The notes beneath the pieces are model-generated. The model was not told where the DNA came from and ran no database searches. It saw only the letters and a program-made list of their open reading frames with translations. Below are positions 1 through 10,054 of a DNA stretch of 64,000 nt, piece after piece. Position 1 is the first letter of the stretch. Each line of letters starts with the position of its first letter. The position numbers and the translations under genes were made by a program. Origin of the DNA: Botryotinia globosa (taxonomy: Eukaryota > Ascomycota > Leotiomycetes > Helotiales > Sclerotiniaceae); contig RCSZ01000018.1 in NCBI GenBank assembly GCA_014898425.1, forward strand, positions 62,001 to 126,000, written 5' to 3'.

Positions 1-407
1 AAGAAAGAATCATGTTCGACTCCTGGCACAGCAGGTTTCGAAATATGATTACATGATTCTTTCAGTCTTCCAACTCCATATTCTTCTGACAGAAGCGCGT
101 TGCCTCGAGCGGGTTCGATTGGTGTGTCAACTACATCTTCGAATTACCATCTAGCTGTGCAAAGAGGAGCTGGTTTGCGACTGAGAAACGAGAGAGAAAA
201 TCCGAGAAACTTTCAATGGTTGTTCTTGCTTGCTTTGCGGGGTATAAGTTATTGTCTGAGTTTTCAGCAATGTTCAATATTACTGTACACCTAGTACTAG
301 GAATTATGATAAGTCAATCAAATTAGGTGAAAGAAGTGCATACCCCCGCGAAGGACTGTGAATTTTCCTGTGTTCATTGTCAAAGCTTTGCTTGGGAATC
401 CTAATAC
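1..407. other. Intergenic stretch at window edge
   Basis: No gene is supported here. Base composition is moderate, unlike the AT-rich block that begins at about 480. The only structure I see is a 12-bp perfect inverted repeat (3-14 against 52-63, sequence gaaagaatcatg and its complement) around a 37-nt spacer. A 64-codon open frame at 100-294 has no recognisable protein features. Confidence 0.5.
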
Positions 408-473
408 TAAGGGCCCGTTCGGATCGTTTTTGTTGCTAAAATGAGTTTAGTCGGTTTGTTAACTAATAATTTA

Positions 474-883
474 GGGCCCATTCGGATCGATTTTTTTTTA
501 GATAATATTGATAACAAATGTAATCTAAATAAATATTTATTAAATTTAAATATTTATTAAATTTAAATATTTATTAAATTTAAATATTGATCAATAATTT
601 ATATTAATAATATAATTAAGAAAAAATTATTGAATACTAATATTGAGCTACAAAATACTATATCATATTAATCAACAAATTTTAAAATTTGTATGGTAAT
701 TTTATTAAATTTATAATATAGTTTTGATTAGTATTTCTTAATATATATTACTTTACATTTTGTAAACTTATTAATCTAAAATTTAATATCAATAAAACAT
801 ACAAAATATAGATTAAATCATTAGTTAATAAATCTACTAAACTCATTTTGATAACAAATTAAAAAAACAATTCGAATAAACCC
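474..883 (-). mobile_element. Harbinger/Tourist-like MITE, copy 2 (inverted, nested)
   Basis: This 410-bp element lies inside copy 1 in the opposite orientation. It begins gggcccattcggatcg and ends with the degenerate complement (ttcgaataaaccc). TTA is duplicated at 471-473 and 884-886. Read on the minus strand it follows the 19388-19765 copy throughout, with two to three extra repeats of the taaatatttaaattt type near 530-585. It has no coding capacity. Confidence 0.8.
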
Positions 884-1001
884 TTAATCTATATTTTATA
901 CATTTTATTGATATTGAACTTTAGATTAGTAAACTTGCAAAATATAAAATAATATATATTAATGAATGCTAATCAAAACTACATTACAAATTTAACAAAG
1001 T

Positions 1002-1663
1002 TGTCGTTGGTCACTCGCTTAGCGTGGGATAAGCTAAGCCGAATTGGGAATAATATTAAAATAATACTATATTGGAAACTTAGGCTAGTAGAATAGATAG
1101 AATTTATTATTGAATTGTATTGTATTGTATTATATATTCATATATATATATAAAAGTAAATACTAGAAAAAGATTTGAATATAGAGATCCAAACCACTTA
1201 TTTATGCTTTTTCTTACCCCCTGTATATAGATGACGCAAGCTCATAATACGTATATAGCGTACTTGAAATTTCTGATTTTGTAATCAATTTTATCAATTT
1301 TCTTTATTGATTTACAATTAATTTTTATAATAAAGAAAAAGGAAAAATAATATTGTACAAGATTGCATCTGTCATTCCGCATTCGAACTAGCTCCTACAT
1401 CATATTTCAAATTTTTCAAAATAATGAATTATTATTTTGAATAAAGAACTAATAAAGGATTTCCTTTTTAATAAAGAGTTCTTTATTTTATTTTTATAAT
1501 AATATTCTTCCTTATATAAAGAGAATAAAGAATATAAGAAATTTTTCTTATATTATTGAATTTTTATTATTTTATTATAATGATAGAATTTTATTATTAT
1601 AATTAGTTCCCTTAATATTATAATAATATTAAGTGATTTAATTAATATTTATTAAAAACAACA
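1002..1663. mobile_element. LTR-like insertion (probable solo LTR)
   Basis: This 662-bp insertion interrupts the older MITE. It starts TGTCG, ends CAACA (TG...CA termini) and is flanked by a perfect 5-bp duplication AAAGT (997-1001 and 1664-1668). Deleting it with one copy of the duplication restores MITE sequence that matches the 19.4-kb copy. The 5-bp duplication and TG/CA ends fit an LTR retrotransposon, and the absence of any internal coding sequence fits a solo LTR. The family cannot be named from this alone. Confidence 0.7.
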
Positions 1664-1873
1664 AAAGTTATTATATCAATTTTAAAATTTGTTGATTAAT
1701 ATAATATAACTTTTTATAACTTAACATTAGTATTTAATAAAACATTTTTTTTGTCTTTTTTTCAATTACATTATCAATATAAATTATTAATTAATATTTG
1801 TATTCGATAAATATTCATTTAGATTATATTTATTATCAACATCATCTAAAAAAATCGATCCGAATGAGTCCTA

Positions 1874-2666
1874 AGTCGCCCACTCTACTTTAAGGCCATC
1901 TCTATTTTGAGCTACCCTTTCATATTAAAAATCACTTTTTTAGTTTGTTAATATCTCTATAAATACAAAATTCAATTTAATAAAACTCTATATTTATATA
2001 ATTCAAATTATTTTAATTTATATTTTAAATTTTTAGATTTTTAGAATTTTTTTGGATTGAAATTTCAAATTTCAAAATGTTGATTTTTGAATTTGTATAA
2101 AAATTATATAAAAATTTGAAGCTTTTATACAATCTTAAATAACTTTTTAGTAATAATTATTAAAAGAAAACCGTTCACCTTTTTATATTTCTTAAATCTA
2201 AATTTATATATAGACTCAAAAAAATTCAAAAAATTCAAGAAATATACAGATATAACTTAGATAAACAAATTTTTTTTTTCAACGTTTAATTATGAAAATT
2301 TCCTTATTCTTTTAAATTTCTAATGAAAATTATAATAAACTTATAATTAAATTTTTATTTTATTTTAATCATTCTTTTAAAAAGTTATTATAGATTTCAT
2401 GATATTTCAGATTTGTATATAATTTTTAATATAATTTTAATACAACTTGAAAATCAATATTTTAAAGTTTTAGAAATTGACTTACAAAAATCCTACAATT
2501 TTTAAATTTTTAAAATAGATTTAAAATAAGTTAAAGACATAAATATAAAATTTATTAAATTATATTGTATATTCACATTATTAGAAATATTAATAAATCA
2601 AAAAGTAATATTTGATATAAAAAGATAGTCTAAAAGAAAGATGACCCGAAAATAGAGTATTCGACT
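1874..2666. mobile_element. TA-flanked inverted-repeat element, family B copy 1
   Basis: The ends are AGTCG...CGACT. The inner terminal repeat in its best-preserved form reads agtcgactaccctactttcg, followed by gggccaccc. It is flanked by TA at 1872-1873 and 2667-2668, as expected for Tc1/mariner-type insertion. It is 793 bp long and non-coding. The copy at 10729-12005 has about 800 bp once its own insertion is removed, so the size of the family is consistent. This copy abuts the Harbinger-like element directly. Confidence 0.75.
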
Positions 2667-2668
2667 TA

Positions 2669-4071
2669 TTACAATCTGTTTAAAACGCATCTTATATTAG
2701 AGATTCATTTCCGACGATTTGAAACTCATCTCTCCTAGTGAGCATTTTATTTGTTGATATGTCGTATAGTATTAGTATAGATTTTATAATTAATATATAC
2801 ATTATATGAATCTAAGTTTGGAAATAATCTATTTATTTGTCTATTTATCTGTTTATAGATCATTTATATAGAGTAAATAATTTGAAAGCATTCACAAATG
2901 ATCTGCGATTAGGTAGGATTCTTGGTGAGTAATCTGTGGAGCGGATTACCCACAGTTGCGGATAAACTCTTCGCCGCCCACGATTCGTCACAATCCTAGC
3001 TCCAAAGATCTTCTCACTTACAACATCACCAGTAGCCTCCTAATCCATCTCTTCATCAATTTTAAATATGGTATCATCCAAAATCTGCGCTCAAGTAGGA
3101 AGCAGACTTTTCTTCATAAAATATGAAACATGGAAGTCCAAGTTCAGCATAGAGCCTACCCATGCTAGGTGGTGGGGGTGGCTCTTTTACCCTGATTATA
3201 AGGAATGTGTCTGGTCCCAAGAGCTGAAGATTGATTGCGCTTCTATTCGCGATACCGTAGCGTTCGGGATCAAGTGGATCTTTCTGGATGACTTGACGGA
3301 TTAATCCTCCAGGGACTGTGGCTTGTTCCTCTGTTTGCTGTATTCCTAGTGCTGAGGTTTCACAACTCGTTCCACAAAGTCTTATGCATAGATCTATGGT
3401 AGATACACAATATACATATGAGTATGGCTATTAAAGTTGAGTATCAGGAACCAGAGATTATTGATGCCTGTAGCCATTCCGAAGAGGCCCCCAAGAGCAT
3501 TACATATATCTGTTTCTTAGCTGGACTTGCAACAACCACAGGTATACTCTAGTGAGAAACGCTTGAGTAAGTAGTGGCCGAGTTTAAAAGTGGCATGCAT
3601 GCGAGGTGAGTATTGATGCTTCTTCAACGGCAGAGCTTTTGCTCCAAAGTTGTTACGAGGCAGATTTGTAGCTCTTAAAAGCTGAGTAGCGTCAGACCAA
3701 TTCGACTCACTTGATTTTGTTTTCTATTTACATTGGTTACTATCGCTTTCAAGCTTCAGAGTACTTGGTAAACACTCATATCACTTTCAAAATCACTTCA
3801 ATAAAAATTGTAGGTCAAGTAAGAAAAACATATTGTATTTATCGATTGTTTCTAGATGCGAGTATCAAACTATCCCGACATATGTCAACTCCACGCCGAG
3901 GGTGGACCCAGTAGTGAAACCCAAGTATCAGTAAAGAAGCATTAAGAGCTAGACGTGAACGCGACTTATTTTGGAAGGGCAACCTCAGTTTAAACGTAGG
4001 AGACTACGGGTTTCAACACGTTAGTCTTGAAGTTCATTCTTGAGGAAACGAGAGCGCGTAAATATCTTACA
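2669..4071. other. Intergenic stretch between repeat block and peptide precursor
   Basis: GC content rises from about 2.9 kb. Two short open frames lie on the plus strand: 3068-3304 (78 codons, Trp-rich) and 3424-3555 (43 codons). Neither matches a family I recognise, and no convincing splice path joins them. They could be remnants of a decayed gene or chance. This is the 3' flank of the precursor gene, which is transcribed from the other strand and ends at 4072. Confidence 0.4.
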
Positions 4072-4422
4072 TTAGTTCTTGGTATTGTATTCATCATGTG
4101 GGTATGGGCCGAACTCAGTGCTCTGACGCTTGGTGTTGTATTCATCGTGTGGGTATGGGCCGAACTCAGTGCTCTGACGCTTGGTGTTGTATTCATCGTG
4201 TGGGTATGGGCCGAACTCAGTGCTCTGACGCTTGGTGTTGTATTCATCGTGTGGGTATGGGCCGAACTCAGTGCTCTGACGCTTGGTGTTGTATTCATCA
4301 TGTGGGTATGGGCCGAACTCAGTGCTCTGACGCTTTGCAACCTCGTTGAGCCTTGAACTAGGGGCAGCGGCAGCGAAGCTGGCAGCAAACGCCAAAATTG
4401 CGGTGATCTTGAGCATCTGCAT
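4072..4422 (-). CDS. Tandem-repeat secreted peptide precursor (dikaritin/UstA-type RiPP candidate)
   Basis: A 116-residue single-exon protein. Residues 1 to about 19 form a signal peptide (hydrophobic, ending in an Ala run), followed by a short spacer to residue 29. Five consecutive, identical 17-residue units (KRQSTEFGPYPHDEYNT) fill residues 30-114, and Lys-Asn closes the chain. Each unit starts with Lys-Arg, a Kex2-type processing site, so secretory cleavage would release five copies of a 15-residue peptide with N-terminal Gln, two Tyr, one Phe, one His and two Pro. This layout is that of UstA-like precursors of fungal RiPPs. The nearby UstYa-family genes (9.1 and 15.1 kb) and a prolyl-hydroxylase-type enzyme (7.5 kb) support this. 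A repeated mating-pheromone precursor has a similar layout, but the Trp/Cys pattern of ascomycete alpha pheromones is absent. The ATG at 4420-4422 fits the signal peptide and there is no alternative start upstream. Confidence 0.8.
   Translation of the reverse strand: MQMLKITAILAFAASFAAAAPSSRLNEVAKRQSTEFGPYPHDEYNTKRQSTEFGPYPHDEYNTKRQSTEFGPYPHDEYNTKRQSTEFGPYPHDEYNTKRQSTEFGPYPHDEYNTKN
4081..4335 (-). repeat. Five 51-bp coding tandem repeats
   Basis: Five head-to-tail 51-bp units encode the repeated peptide. The units are almost identical at DNA level. The only variation I see is a synonymous His codon: CAT in the two outer units and CAC in the three inner ones. Open frames on the opposite strand across this array are artefacts of the repeat. 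Confidence 0.95.
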
Positions 4423-5320
4423 GATGGCTTTAAGTAACTTGATGTTGAGTTGAAAGATGAAAATGGAAGAAATTTGATAATGTTTGACTTGTCAGTTGTG
4501 TGAGTCTGATGAAGATTCAGAGAGAGCGGGAAGAAGCAGCTTTAAATATTGTTGTCTCTTAGACTTTTCGACGAGGTGAGCATATCATGCAGAGTCTACT
4601 TTGTTGACTGGATCGCGCGGCCGAAGACAGTCACTTTTCGTGAACGCATACAAAATTCCGATAACATAGTTACGCTGACTGAAGGCTCCAGATACTTTGG
4701 GCAATAAGTCGATAGATCGCATGCGGACAAGTACATTAGAGTTCAGCGAATCAGCGATCCAATGCTCAAGTGAACTGGTAAGGGGATCGCTGTTAGAACT
4801 GCCATCTTAATCTAGCTCAGTTCAAAGCTAAAAAGGCTATACTGTAACATTCCTGTGTCAGGTACAACCGTTGCTAGCACTGGTCTACTTTTGATACAAA
4901 TTATAGTAATAACCTCAAATAGTAAAATTTTATGTATTAGTACCTCAAAAATTAAAGTTTATGACCATTATAGTCTCAAATAACATTTTTGATACTTCGG
5001 TATCTACTTCTTTAGTCTCTTTTTTCTTCTAGATAGAAACTTATTAAAATAAGAATTTCGAAATGCTATACTTTTTAAACCCCTCGAGAAAGACCAAAAA
5101 GAACGGAAAAGACTGAGATAATATATACAACAAATTATAAATTTATATAAAGAAAATAAACCCTGATTTAAATGTTTTAGTTTTTATCTTGAATGAACCT
5201 TGAAAATTTTAGAAATATAATGATTTTTCTTCATGAGTTTCAGGCTACCATGTAATTATTTTATATAAAAACTATTATAATAATACTCATAAAAATAGAA
5301 TGAAGTAGTATCAACTAATA
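4423..5320. promoter_or_regulatory. Upstream region of the peptide precursor, then start of AT-rich block
   Basis: The first roughly 400 bp upstream of the precursor ATG have ordinary composition. A TATA-like tttaaata lies at about 4541-4548, roughly 120 nt upstream of the start on the minus strand. A GC-rich patch, gcgcggccgaagacag, lies near 4614. From about 4880 the sequence becomes AT-rich and repeat-like up to the family B element at 5321. No gene is seen. Confidence 0.4.
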
Positions 5321-6400
5321 AGTCGACTACTCTATTTTCGAGCCACCCTCGTTTCAGGCCACTCTTTAATACCAAAATCACTTTTTTGATCTATTAATCA
5401 GGGTTAGACAGCGGGCGGGTATACCCCGGATAACCCCAGGTATTTACTCAGAAAATTCGATAGGTATCCGCCCTGTTATATCTTACAAGGTAGAGTAAAT
5501 ATATTCGAAATAAAATCTATATGATATTGTATTTGATATATATAATGAACTTTTTTTAAGTCTTATTCACTTATGAATAATATTAATAATGATAATGATA
5601 TTATTAAAGTTTTTATTATATAGAAAATTGATATATAAAATAAAGAAATAAAATTATTACTGTGGAAATTTCATGATTATAATCTTATATATTTGAATTT
5701 ACAAATTAATTAAAGATAATCTCAAATTTTCAAATAATAGTTATAAAATCATTATATAATATATTTCGAATATTCCAAAAACTTGATGAATTTTCTAGAT
5801 ATCTATTCTAATATATCTTATAAGATAAAGTAAATTCTCAAAAGGAATTAAAACCCCCAGGTAGAATACAGGTGCTGAACCCTAATATTAATATTTCTAT
5901 CAATATAGAATACAATTTAATAAAAATTTATATTCATATAATTTATACCATTTTAAATTTATATTAAAAAATTTTAAATCTCAAAATATCGATTTTTGAA
6001 TTTATACAAGAATTATATATAGGCTTTAATAACTTTTTAATAATAATTAAAGCTTTTTTTATTAAAAAGCTTCTGTGCTAATTCAAGTTTATATCAAAAT
6101 TCAAAGAAAATCGAAAAATTTAATAAATATAAAGATAAAATCTAAATAAACAAAAATAATCTTGATAATCTCCAAAATGCATTTTTAAAATATTTAATTA
6201 TAAAGATTTTCGAATTTCAGTTAGAATTTTTTAAAAAAATATTTTATAAATCTATAATAAATTTATAATTTCTTTATAAAAAACTCTAAAATCAATTTCT
6301 TTATAATAGATTTGAAATAATTTGACTTATATAAATGTAATCTTTCATTAAGTTGTATTTTATATTAATAGAAGGATTAATAGGTTAAAAAAGTAATTTA
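5321..6400. mobile_element. Family B element copy 2, right end lost
   Basis: It starts agtcgactactctattttcg after a TA at 5319-5320 and continues with the family B interior. The interior is interrupted at 5399-5884 by a hAT-like element and resumes exactly afterwards. Similarity to the right part of family B is traceable to about 6400, but the right terminal repeat is not found, so the end coordinate is approximate. Non-coding. Confidence 0.6.
5399..5884. mobile_element. hAT-like MITE nested in the family B element
   Basis: It begins CAGGGTTAGAC and ends GTGCTGAACCCTA, giving inverted CAGGGTT...AACCCT(G/A) ends as in hAT elements. The flanks are ctattaat (5391-5398) and atattaat (5885-5892), an 8-bp duplication with one mismatch. 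The terminal A in place of G is compatible with RIP. It is 486 bp long without coding capacity. Removing it with one duplication restores the family B sequence. Confidence 0.65.
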
Positions 6401-6573
6401 GATTTTTCTTATATAAATTTAATTATTGTATAATTATCTTGAATTTTTATATTAGATTTTAAATTTTAAATTTCTTATCATGAATAATCTAATATAATAT
6501 TAATATCGAAAAATCTCTAATTTATTTTTAAATATTTTAATTGAAAGATTATATAAATTTTTAATTTGGACTA

Positions 6574-6723
6574 TGTCACGGCGCCAACTACGTTGCCTTC
6601 GTGCCTTAGGCACGAACCCTTAGCGTGCCCCTAGCGTGCCCTACTTCCTATAATAGGGCCTCAACCTTTCATAGCACTTAGAACCCTTATGATACAATAT
6701 AAGTCTTTACCTGTACCTTGACA
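6574..6723. mobile_element. Short LTR-like insertion with perfect 5-bp duplication
   Basis: A 150-bp unit begins TGTCACGGCGCCAACTACG, ends CTTGACA and is flanked by GACTA on both sides (6569-6573 and 6724-6728). It is much richer in GC than its surroundings. A second, longer copy lies at 23530-23690. TG...CA ends, 5-bp inverted tips (TGTCA/TGACA) and the 5-bp duplication indicate a solo LTR or a terminal-repeat retrotransposon remnant. Confidence 0.7.
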
Positions 6724-6728
6724 GACTA

Positions 6729-7467
6729 TTTTTTTATATAAATTAAATTAAAGTTTTGAAAAATTTGAAAGTTTTTGTAGATTTTTATAAATCCTTTTCA
6801 AAAATATAACTTAAAAAATATTTCAAAATAAATTATATCTTTTTTTTTAATATTTTAAACAATTCTAAATCTTTTTATAATATAATTTTCATGTTTTTTT
6901 ATGTAATAATAAATAAATTGAAATATAAAAAACTAAATAATTATATATTTTAATTAGAAAAGTGTTATATATACTATGAGCAGGGGCTACAACTCTTATT
7001 ACTAGTCGAGATACGAATATACAGAGTTCTGCTCTATGAGGGTTATTACCATATAGATTATATTACCCTGATCCCACACTAAAAGACATCAAGGTATTCC
7101 GGCGATATTCCCTTAGGAGGAAAAACTGTACATCTTTTCTGATATACAAGGGATCACAACAGACTGTCATATTGCCGGAAAACAGGGCTCGGCGGATCGG
7201 CCCACAAAATAGTGTTGCACCACCTCCACCTCTTGGTATAACTATTATCCCAGCTGCCGGCACAAAGTCAAGGTTATTAAGTCTCCTTGGCGTATGCTAT
7301 AGTTTGCATGTCTTATCTTGTGCCATTGTGTTACCATCGAGCATATAAGGCGGGTCAAATATCTTTTCTATCACCCAATTACCCTGTCACAAAAGTGTTT
7401 CAAGTCTTTGTGATTCCTATTCGGGACTTTCTCAAGACTTATATTAGCACAATATTGTTTAAACGAA
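6729..7467. other. Repeat remnant, then upstream region of the oxygenase gene
   Basis: From 6729 to about 7000 the sequence is AT-rich and parallels 23160-23370; both end in a gtgttatat...agcaggggcta-type segment. From about 7030 composition is normal and forms the likely promoter of the gene at 7468. A GC-rich patch, ggctcggcggatcggcc, lies near 7187. No gene is supported; a 66-codon minus-strand frame at 7063-7263 shows nothing recognisable. Confidence 0.45.
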
Positions 7468-8286
7468 ATGGCTCTCAAGCATATTTTTTACATTTCTTCC
7501 ATCGTGGCTCTACTTGCTGCAGTATTTTCAGTTGTTTCACCATCCATAACGGTACCTGGCTTCTTGGCCGGAAACTCCTGTTCGCAACCACAATACATAG
7601 TCCGCACCTTGTCATATGATCCACTTATCCAACACATCGAGAACTTTATCACTCCTCGAGAGGCTGCTCACCTGGTCCAGATCGCGTAAGTCATGGTTTC
7701 GATGGCAAATCCAGGTAACGGTGCTAATGAGTCGTGCAGACAGTCTAAGTTCCGCCCCTCTCGTGCCATAGAAATTGATGGGCGGGTAGTAGCTACATAT
7801 GAGCGAACCAGTTCCACTGCATATCTGCCTTCGGACGATCCTATCGTCCAATGCATTAGGTCCAGAGCTTCAGAGTTTCAGGGTTACGTTGACCTTGAAA
7901 TGATGGAGAGCCTGCAGGTAACGCGATATCTAGAAGGCCAGCAGTATATGAATCACTACGACTGGGCAATCAACCCTGCCGCGAGAAATCAAACAACGAA
8001 CAGGGAGACCACTTTTTTCGCCGTGCTTGATGTGGAGTGCTCTAACTGCGGGACTCGTTTTCCTAAGATCTCGGTAGACTGGAGAGTGGAGGATCAGAGA
8101 TGGTGCAGTATTGTTGATTGCAAGGCTACGAACGAGTTAACAGTACGTGGGGTTGCGGGCAGTGCTGTGTTTTGGAGAAATCTCCATTCTAATGGAACTG
8201 GGGATACGCGCACGCTACATGCTGGACTCCCCGCTCTGGGTGGCAAAAAGGTCGGATTGAATATTTGGACACGTCGAGAAGTTTAA
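7468..8286 (+). CDS. Prolyl-4-hydroxylase-type 2-oxoglutarate/Fe(II) oxygenase
   Basis: Two exons, 7468-7685 and 7740-8286, with a 54-nt intron (GTAAGT, branch GCTAATG, GTGCAG), encode 254 residues. The N-terminus is hydrophobic (about residues 5-27), a signal peptide or membrane anchor. The catalytic core shows the iron ligands of the prolyl 4-hydroxylase alpha-subunit family: His145-Tyr-Asp147 in NHYDW, distal His233 in LHAGLP, and Lys243, ten residues further, for 2-oxoglutarate. The Cys-containing insert before the distal His is usual in fungal members. Such enzymes hydroxylate peptidyl proline or small substrates using 2-oxoglutarate and O2. Its position between the Pro-containing repeat precursor and the UstYa genes suggests it modifies the core peptide; this is inference. 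All catalytic residues are present, so the gene looks intact. Confidence 0.85.
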
Positions 8287-9090
8287 TCCTCCCATTTGAA
8301 TCCACAGAGAAGGCAGTTACCTCATTTACGAGGTATTTTTTTACGCTTTGCTTTTCCAGATATTTTGTAATCACCAGCCTTCTCCTTTCGTACGGAGTGT
8401 AAGCGAAGGCCAGTGATTAGTAATGAGCATGTTTAGTCAATGAAAACTCAAATCAAAGTACTTTGTACTCGGCGACCGACGTGGGCCAATGATTATGCTT
8501 ACTAAGTTAAATTAATAAAGTGGGCTAAACTACGGAATGATCCGATCACAAAGCATGCTATCCCTGCTATTGAATTGATATCCCACTTTTGTATGCTAGG
8601 GAAAACTTAAAAATAAACCTTTTTTTATGAGGGGAAAATAGTGTGATCTACTATAGTATGCATGCAGACTCTCTACCTAGCCCGATCTGGTCAGCTCTTG
8701 TTGACTTTCAAGGTTTCATCCCATTGAACCTCGCTGCTACTTTCCCCGAGCAATTTAAGCATTCCAGAGCTGTCAAACAGAAAGGGAGTTGTTCTCATGT
8801 GGACAAGTGGACTAGCAGCCAGAAAATCAGATCTCAATAATGGAAAGACAAGGCATAGTGTGCTCCACTCCCGTTAGTTGGTAGAATAGCCTTCTAGGCT
8901 CGTTAAGGAAGCGTACACGGTCAGAAAAGATAGAATTCCTTATTGCTGCCAATTTGCTGGGCCATGTATGAAAACAAGAGGGCCTGTAATACCTATCGAC
9001 GCTCTCAAGAGAACTCCACACCATACCATTGACATCTCTTCTCTTCTACTTTCAACACTTTTCGATTTTAGTACCGCTTCATTTACTCCA
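8287..9090. other. Intergenic region between oxygenase and first UstYa gene
   Basis: About 800 bp of normal composition holding the 3' region of the oxygenase and the promoter of the next gene. Open frames at 8643-8840 and the 41-codon upstream extension from 8968 show no conserved features. I see no repeat or RNA gene. Confidence 0.45.
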
Positions 9091-10054
9091 ATGGAAGAAA
9101 ACAAGCTACTTGGACGCACTTCCTCGTCAGACGATGATGCAGAAGATACAACATTCGCTAGCAGAATCAAACGCATTCCTAATCGTGAAACTTTCTTCTC
9201 TCGCATACAGATATTTCGTTGTTGTCTTGAGGTCATTCTCATTGTCTGCCTTCTTGGTACGACAGCTCTTATTTTGAGGAATGACACAATCAAATCTGGC
9301 GCCTGTGATAATCAGGTTTGGCCGGCAGGAAGTGACTACAATCATTTTGTACCTCATGGTAAGTCTCCCTTGCCAGTCAAACATCCTGATCACTCGAAAG
9401 TCACTGACTTCAAGAACAGATGTCAGCTCAAGGGGTATCCCCAAGCCCTCTGGTCCAGATCAGTACCAGATAGATGCCGATGCATTTCATGACCGCAGTC
9501 TATTCAATCAAACTCTAAGCTCATGGCAAGGCCTTTCTCACGGTAAAGGAGCTCTTTAAAAATTATCCAATATGTTGAGCATGTCTAATCGAGAGATACT
9601 TAGCGTTTGTACGAGCCAAGCCATATGATGGCAGCGGACCTCAAAAGATGTTTGCAGGAGATCTGTTCGAAATTGCCGCACTTCATCAAATGCATTGTCT
9701 AGTAAACGGTTTTCCCGTTCCTGACACTTGAATTCACGCTTCTAACCTCTATGACAGACATCTATACTTGAGGACTTTGGTCTTCTGGCTGCCGGAATCC
9801 CCAAAGAAAAACTTCCGGGTTACCACAGTGGTGTAACGTTGACATGGGAAGAGCATAAGGCACATTGTTTTAACTACGTCCGGCAAGCTTTGATGTGCTT
9901 CGCTGATTCTACTGCCGAAGGGCACATTGAAGGCGACCCCCATCGCGTGGCTGATCATGGAGTAATGCACGTTTGTAACGATTTTGATGCCTTGCTAGCG
10001 TGGTCCAAGGAGCCAGAGAGAATTTTGCCTAAAAGTTGGAGGGTGACCGATTGA
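9091..10054 (+). CDS. UstYa/DUF3328-family membrane protein (first copy)
   Basis: Four exons, 9091-9358, 9420-9542, 9604-9701 and 9758-10054, separated by 56-61-nt introns with CTGAC, CTAAT and CTAAC branch sites, encode 261 residues. An acidic cytosolic tail precedes one membrane segment (about 43-62). The family signature is complete: His158-Gln-Met-His161-Cys162 in a LFEIAALHQMHCL context and His196-Lys-Ala-His199-Cys200 followed by FNYVRQ. UstYa-family proteins catalyse oxidative cyclisation or related oxidations of peptide side chains in fungal RiPP pathways; the paired HxxHC motifs are thought to bind metal. The start at 9091 gives the usual short acidic N-terminus; an in-frame ATG at 8968 would add 41 residues of unlike composition. 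No single exon carries both motifs, so a single-frame search would miss the gene. Confidence 0.85.

Larger units (their letters stand above)
411..1871. mobile_element. Harbinger/Tourist-like MITE, copy 1, carrying two insertions
   Basis: The left end reads gggcccgttcggatcg and the right end is its near inverse (cgatccgaatgagtcc). It is flanked by TAA at 408-410 and TAA at 1872-1874, a 3-bp target duplication. A GGGCCxGTTCGG end with a TTA/TAA duplication is typical of PIF/Harbinger-type MITEs. The body is split by an inverted copy of the same family (474-883) and by an LTR-like insertion (1002-1663). The remaining pieces (411-473, 887-1001, 1669-1871) align end to end with the uninterrupted copy at 19388-19765. 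There is no coding capacity. High AT content and many C-to-T/G-to-A type differences between copies suggest RIP. Confidence 0.8.

Noticed and set aside
4027..4356. Plus-strand and alternative-frame open frames across the 51-bp array, giving repeated hydrophobic or Cys/His-rich peptides
   Set aside because: They are by-products of a 51-bp repeat, which keeps several frames open. Only the minus-strand frame has a signal peptide, dibasic sites and a sensible start.
3990..4388. 132-codon minus-strand frame overlapping the precursor
   Set aside because: An alternative frame of the same repeat array, without signal peptide or dibasic organisation.
4072..4422. Interpretation of the precursor as a mating-type alpha-pheromone gene
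   Set aside because: Layout is similar (signal peptide, Lys-Arg-bounded repeats), but the repeat lacks the Trp/Cys pattern of filamentous ascomycete alpha pheromones and sits beside UstYa-family genes. It is kept only as a less likely alternative.
8968..9090. 41-codon N-terminal extension of the first UstYa gene
   Set aside because: In frame, but the sequence is unlike the short acidic tail typical of the family. The ATG at 9091 gives a normal length and topology.
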